Part shown: positions 60,821-64,000 of the stretch, piece after piece
Numbering within the stretch: position 1 is the stretch's first letter
How the letters are laid out: each line of letters opens with the position of its first letter
NCBI RefSeq assembly: GCF_016862555.1
Contig: NZ_BONE01000024.1
Coordinates: forward strand, 47,125 to 111,124
Direction of reading: 5' to 3'
Length of the DNA: 64,000 nt
Source: Asanoa siamensis
GTDB taxonomy: Bacteria > Actinomycetota > Actinomycetes > Mycobacteriales > Micromonosporaceae
Made by a program: the position numbers and the translations under genes
Notes under the pieces: generated by a model
Database searches by the model: none
Told to the model about the DNA's origin: nothing
Seen by the model: the letters and a program-made list of their open reading frames with translations, nothing else

Positions 60821-60896
60821 CGATCGCCTCTGATCCGTGTCCCCGTCGACCTCTTGCCAGGCGCCCCGTTCTCGAATAATGATGTAGACCTTCGAA

Positions 60897-60921
60897 ATTT
60901 TGTCAATACCTCTTCGTATTA
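60897..60921 (-). promoter_or_regulatory. Bipartite motif TAATACG-N11-ACAAAAT, copy 2
   Basis: On the minus strand, in the 136-bp gap between the permease operon and the first DUF4832 gene. A TTGACA element (60906-60901, minus) overlaps the end of the spacer and the second half site, so binding would block the permease promoter's -35 box. It is 36 bp before the DUF4832 start and could control both directions. Confidence 0.65.
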
Positions 60922-60956
60922 CTTCGTTGATCTTCCGAGGAGGACGACCCACCGTC

Positions 60957-62318
60957 ATGAAGAGCGCACTTCGCCTCGCCACCGCCCTGGTGGCGACCCT
61001 CAGCCTGGCCGCGGGCACGCCCGCCGTGGCGACGCCCGCGCACCATTCACAGTGGACGGCGCTGGCCTACACGCCCGCGCCCGCCGACAACCCGCTCAAG
61101 GGCTTCCTGCCGTACGCCGGCGACTACGCGACGTTCCCCTACAGCATGGAGTGGTTCTACCTCCCGCTGCGGGACGTGATGACCGGCCCGAAGCAGTTCC
61201 GCTGGGACGCCCTGGAGCAGCAGCTCGACGCCATCGCCGCGCGCGGGCACCAGGCCGTGTTCCGGTTCTACGTCGACTATCCCGGCAGGCCCACCGGCAT
61301 CCCGCAGTACCTGCTCGACCAGGGCCTGCTCACCCGCCCGTACCCGGACTTCGGCAACAACGGCGTCAGCGTGGCGCCCGACTGGAGCGACCCGCGGCTG
61401 GTCTCCGCGCTCGAGAACTTCATCACCGCCTTCGGCCGGCGGTACGACGGCGACCCGCGGATCGGGTTCGTCACGCTGGGCCTGATCGGGTTCTGGGGCG
61501 AGTGGCACACCTGGCCCTACGACGGCTGGACCCAGCCCGAGAACTGGATGCCGGACACCGCGATCCTGACCCGGATCCTCGACCGCTACGAGCGCGCCTT
61601 CGACGAGACCCGGCTGCTGGCCCGCTATCCGAGCCCCGAGAACAAGGACCTCGGCATCGGCTACCACGACGACTCGTTCGCGTTCGAGACGCTGCCGCCG
61701 ACCTCGTGGCACTTCGTGCAGCGGCTCGTCGACAACGGCGTGACAGAGAAGTGGCGCCAGGAGCCGATCGGCGGTGAGCTGCGGCCCGAGATCCAGACGT
61801 GCCTGTGGGACGAGCCGGTGAGCTGCCCGCAGTACGAGGACTTCGCCGCGTCGGTCGACCAGACCCACGCGTCGTGGCTGATCAACCACGCGGCGTTCGC
61901 CGGCACCGGCTACACCGGCGACAACAAGGAGCGCGCGTTGGTCGCGTCCCGTTCCCTCGGCTACGAGCTGACGGTGACCGAGGCGGCGCTGTCCCGCGAA
62001 CGGGTGTCGGTGCGGATCGCCAACCGCGGCGCGGCGCCGTTCTACTACGACTGGCGCGCCGAACTGGCCGCCGTCGACCGCCACGGCCGCGTCGTGCGGC
62101 GCTGGCACACCCCGTGGACGATGACGGGCATCCAGCCCGGCGCCGACCCGGTCACCCTGTCGACCCGCGTGGACACGCGCGGTCTGCGGCGCGGCAGCTA
62201 CGACATCGTGCTGCGCGTGCCCAACCCACTGCGCAACGGCATCCCGTTGCGGTTCGCCAACACCAGCCAGGACAACGCGTCCGGCTGGCTGCGGCTCGGC
62301 GCCGTCACCACCCGCTGA
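60957..62318 (+). CDS. Secreted DUF4832-type protein 1, candidate glycoside hydrolase
   Basis: A 453-aa protein with a signal peptide (MKSALRLATALVATLSLAAGTPAVA). The core resembles a (beta/alpha)8 barrel: NPLKGFLPYAGDY, AVFRFYVDYPGRPTGIP, LGLIGFWGEWHTWPYDG with invariant E182, LARYPSPENKDLGIGYHDDSF, and IGGELRPEIQ with E274 and E278. A C-terminal beta domain (about 340-450) has NRGAAPFYYDWRAEL and LPLRFAN-like endings. The DUF4832 family has no established activity that I know of. The ATG at 60957 follows GAGGAGG. A paralog lies 48 bp downstream. Confidence 0.85.
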   Translation: MKSALRLATALVATLSLAAGTPAVATPAHHSQWTALAYTPAPADNPLKGFLPYAGDYATFPYSMEWFYLPLRDVMTGPKQFRWDALEQQLDAIAARGHQAVFRFYVDYPGRPTGIPQYLLDQGLLTRPYPDFGNNGVSVAPDWSDPRLVSALENFITAFGRRYDGDPRIGFVTLGLIGFWGEWHTWPYDGWTQPENWMPDTAILTRILDRYERAFDETRLLARYPSPENKDLGIGYHDDSFAFETLPPTSWHFVQRLVDNGVTEKWRQEPIGGELRPEIQTCLWDEPVSCPQYEDFAASVDQTHASWLINHAAFAGTGYTGDNKERALVASRSLGYELTVTEAALSRERVSVRIANRGAAPFYYDWRAELAAVDRHGRVVRRWHTPWTMTGIQPGADPVTLSTRVDTRGLRRGSYDIVLRVPNPLRNGIPLRFANTSQDNASGWLRLGAVTTR

Positions 62319-62366
62319 CGGCACCACGCACCTGTTCCTTCCTCCGTCCCGAAGGGAACACGGTTC

Positions 62367-64000
62367 ATGCGAAGACTGTTCGCCCTCACCGCGGCCGTGC
62401 TGGCCGTCGTGCTCGTCTCGACCAGCGCGGCCGCGGCGCCGGCGGGTCCACCACCGCGACCGCCGGCCGGCCCCGGCCCCGACACGAGCCTGACCACCCG
62501 CACCTACGCCTACGCCGACGCCCCGCTCGGGCAGCCGCTCAAGGGCTTCGCGCCCTACCTCTTCCCGGGCGACAACCTGTCGACCAAGTACCCGGGCGGC
62601 CTCGTCTGGAGCTACTTCGCGCTCAACGAGGTCATGAAGGACCCCAACAGCTGCGCCACGTTCGACTGGAGCGTCTTCGAGAAGGCGCTCGACGAGGCCG
62701 CGGTCTGGGGCCGCCAGGTCGCGTTCCGGTTCTACGTCGAGTACCCGGGCGGCAGCGGCACCCATCCCGGCAACGGCATCCCGCCGTGCCTCAACGGCAA
62801 GATGGCCCTGCGCACCAACGGGTTCTGGGGCACGGTCAGCCCCGACTACGACGATCCCGACGTCATCGCGGCGCTCGTCAGCTTCATCAACGCCTTCGCC
62901 GCGCGCTATGACCGGGCCGGACCCGGCGGCACCGCGGACCCGCGCGTCGGGTTCATGTCGCTGGGCCTGGTCGGCCTCTGGGGCGAGTGGCACACGTGGC
63001 CCTACGACCGGGACACCGCCGACGGCTATCCCAACCTGATGCCGACCGACACCACCATCAGGACCATCATCGGCGCGTACGACAGCGCGTTCTCGAACAT
63101 CCAACTCGAGGTGCGCTACCCGCTCGCGGGCACCGAGAACGCGAACATCGGGTTCCACGACGACTCGTGGCCCTACAAGGAGTTCCGGGGCGGGCAGCTC
63201 AAGAGCATGACGCTGCCGCAGTCGATGAACGGCTGGGACGACGCGTTCCTCCAGCTCCAGCTCAACACCGGCACCGAGAACCGGTGGGTCACGCAGTCGA
63301 TCGGCGGCGAGGCCCGGCCCGAGATCCAGGGCAGCCTGTACGCGAACTGGCCCGGCGGCTCGGGGCAGGTCGACGACGTGCTCGCGGCCACCGAGCTCAC
63401 CCACATCAGCTGGATGATCAACCAGACCGGCGCGGGCGGCTACAGCACCAGTGACCCGAAGGTCTCGGCCGGCGTGCGGAAGATGGGCTACAACCTGCAC
63501 ATCCCGCAGGCCAACTTCAACGCGACCGCGTCCGGGTCCTCGTTCAAGGTCGGCGTCACCATGCAGAACAACGGTGTGGCGCCCTTCTACTACCCGTGGA
63601 CGACCGTGATCGGCCTGCGTAACTCGGCCGGCGCGATCGTCAAGACCTGGGACACGAACTGGGACCTGCGGCAGGTGCAGCCGTTGCGAATCCGCGCGTT
63701 CCCCGACTGGAACGTGGGCGGCGACCCGACCTACCTCGACTTCGGCCGCCCGGTGAACTTCTCGGCGACACTGAGCACGGCGGGCGTCCCGGCCGGATCC
63801 TACAGCCTGGTGCTGAAGGTCCGCAGCCCGCTCGAGGCGGTCACGCCGGATGTGCTGCGGGCGCGGCCGGCCGCGAGCCGGCTGACCGACTGGGTCATCG
63901 ACCAGTGGCGGCCGCGGCTGCCGCTCTCGTTCGCCAACGCCAACCAGGGCAGCGACGGCTGGGTCAACCTCGGCGCGATGAGCACCGGCGGCTGCACGGG
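62367..64000 (+). CDS. Secreted DUF4832-type protein 2, candidate glycoside hydrolase (3' end outside window)
   Basis: At least 544 residues without a stop before the window ends. Signal peptide (MRRLFALTAAVLAVVLVSTSAAAA) and a Pro-rich linker, then the same barrel as the preceding protein: QPLKGFAPYLFPGDN, VAFRFYVEYPGG, LGLVGLWGEWHTWPYD with E207, IGFHDDSWPY and IGGEARPEIQG. The C-terminal beta domain (NNGVAPFYYPWTTVIGLRN, LPLSFANANQGSDGWVNLGAM) is also shared. It has about 50 more residues of insertions than protein 1. The end at STGGCTG suggests that a further domain, perhaps carbohydrate-binding, follows outside the window. The ATG at 62367 follows GAAGGGA. Confidence 0.85.
   Translation, partial: MRRLFALTAAVLAVVLVSTSAAAAPAGPPPRPPAGPGPDTSLTTRTYAYADAPLGQPLKGFAPYLFPGDNLSTKYPGGLVWSYFALNEVMKDPNSCATFDWSVFEKALDEAAVWGRQVAFRFYVEYPGGSGTHPGNGIPPCLNGKMALRTNGFWGTVSPDYDDPDVIAALVSFINAFAARYDRAGPGGTADPRVGFMSLGLVGLWGEWHTWPYDRDTADGYPNLMPTDTTIRTIIGAYDSAFSNIQLEVRYPLAGTENANIGFHDDSWPYKEFRGGQLKSMTLPQSMNGWDDAFLQLQLNTGTENRWVTQSIGGEARPEIQGSLYANWPGGSGQVDDVLAATELTHISWMINQTGAGGYSTSDPKVSAGVRKMGYNLHIPQANFNATASGSSFKVGVTMQNNGVAPFYYPWTTVIGLRNSAGAIVKTWDTNWDLRQVQPLRIRAFPDWNVGGDPTYLDFGRPVNFSATLSTAGVPAGSYSLVLKVRSPLEAVTPDVLRARPAASRLTDWVIDQWRPRLPLSFANANQGSDGWVNLGAMSTGGCT

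Overview
The window is very GC-rich, uses GTG and TTG starts often, and packs genes with 1-4 bp stop/start overlaps. Together with a DevR/DevS-type dormancy locus, a RamB-type regulator, many secreted glycosidases and ABC sugar operons without their own ATPase, this points to a soil actinomycete chromosome, probably of the Micromonosporaceae or a near relative (inference from gene content). No insertion sequence, phage, CRISPR array, rRNA or tRNA was seen.

Layout. 1-3.5 kb: the 5' part of a propane-type diiron monooxygenase hydroxylase gene, a small conserved-looking ORF and a divergent MimR/AcoR-type activator, with two near-identical palindromes between them. 3.6-4.9 kb: two unknown genes with atypical codon use. 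4.9-8.4 kb: an ATPase-HTH regulator divergent from a membrane-anchored methyltransferase. 8.2-13.7 kb: a seven-gene thiamin operon (cytX-thiE-thiO-thiS-thiG-tenI-like-thiD) behind a TPP riboswitch. 13.7-17.5 kb: DUF1275 and DUF1996 proteins and an MFS exporter. 17.5-24.9 kb: GH5 and GH15 enzymes, a small conserved protein, and a 1302-residue secreted ThuA/PQQ-dehydrogenase/PKD/CBM protein. 25-30.3 kb: a GAF-SpoIIE-HATPase phosphatase, a 2'-5' RNA ligase-like protein, a frameshifted HEAT-repeat gene, an aldo/keto reductase and a CadD-type transporter. 30.4-34.8 kb: the glyoxylate shunt (aceA-aceB) with a divergent RamB/ScfR regulator. 34.8-38.3 kb: a RecQ-type helicase, a DHFR-like protein and a DUF808 protein. 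38.5-44.4 kb: a DosR-type island (DoxX-like protein, universal stress protein, two Acg nitroreductases, DevS, DevR) with candidate DevR boxes in its promoters. 44.4-46.9 kb: TetR with two SDR genes. 46.9-54 kb: LacI, LysR, and an arabinoside operon (ABC importer plus GH51). 54-64 kb: a second sugar operon (two permeases, binding protein, alpha-galactosidase, ROK regulator, luciferase-like oxidoreductase) divergent from two tandem secreted DUF4832 proteins, the second cut by the window end.

Most interesting is the 54-64 kb locus. The two DUF4832 proteins look like unassigned extracellular glycoside hydrolases feeding an ABC importer and a cytoplasmic alpha-galactosidase. A bipartite motif, TAATACG-N11-ACAAAAT, occurs both in front of the ROK gene and between the transporter and the DUF4832 genes, so the whole locus may be one ROK regulon. 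The second highlight is the DevRS island, where two intergenic regions carry pairs of DevR-like boxes with the same 23-nt start-to-start spacing.
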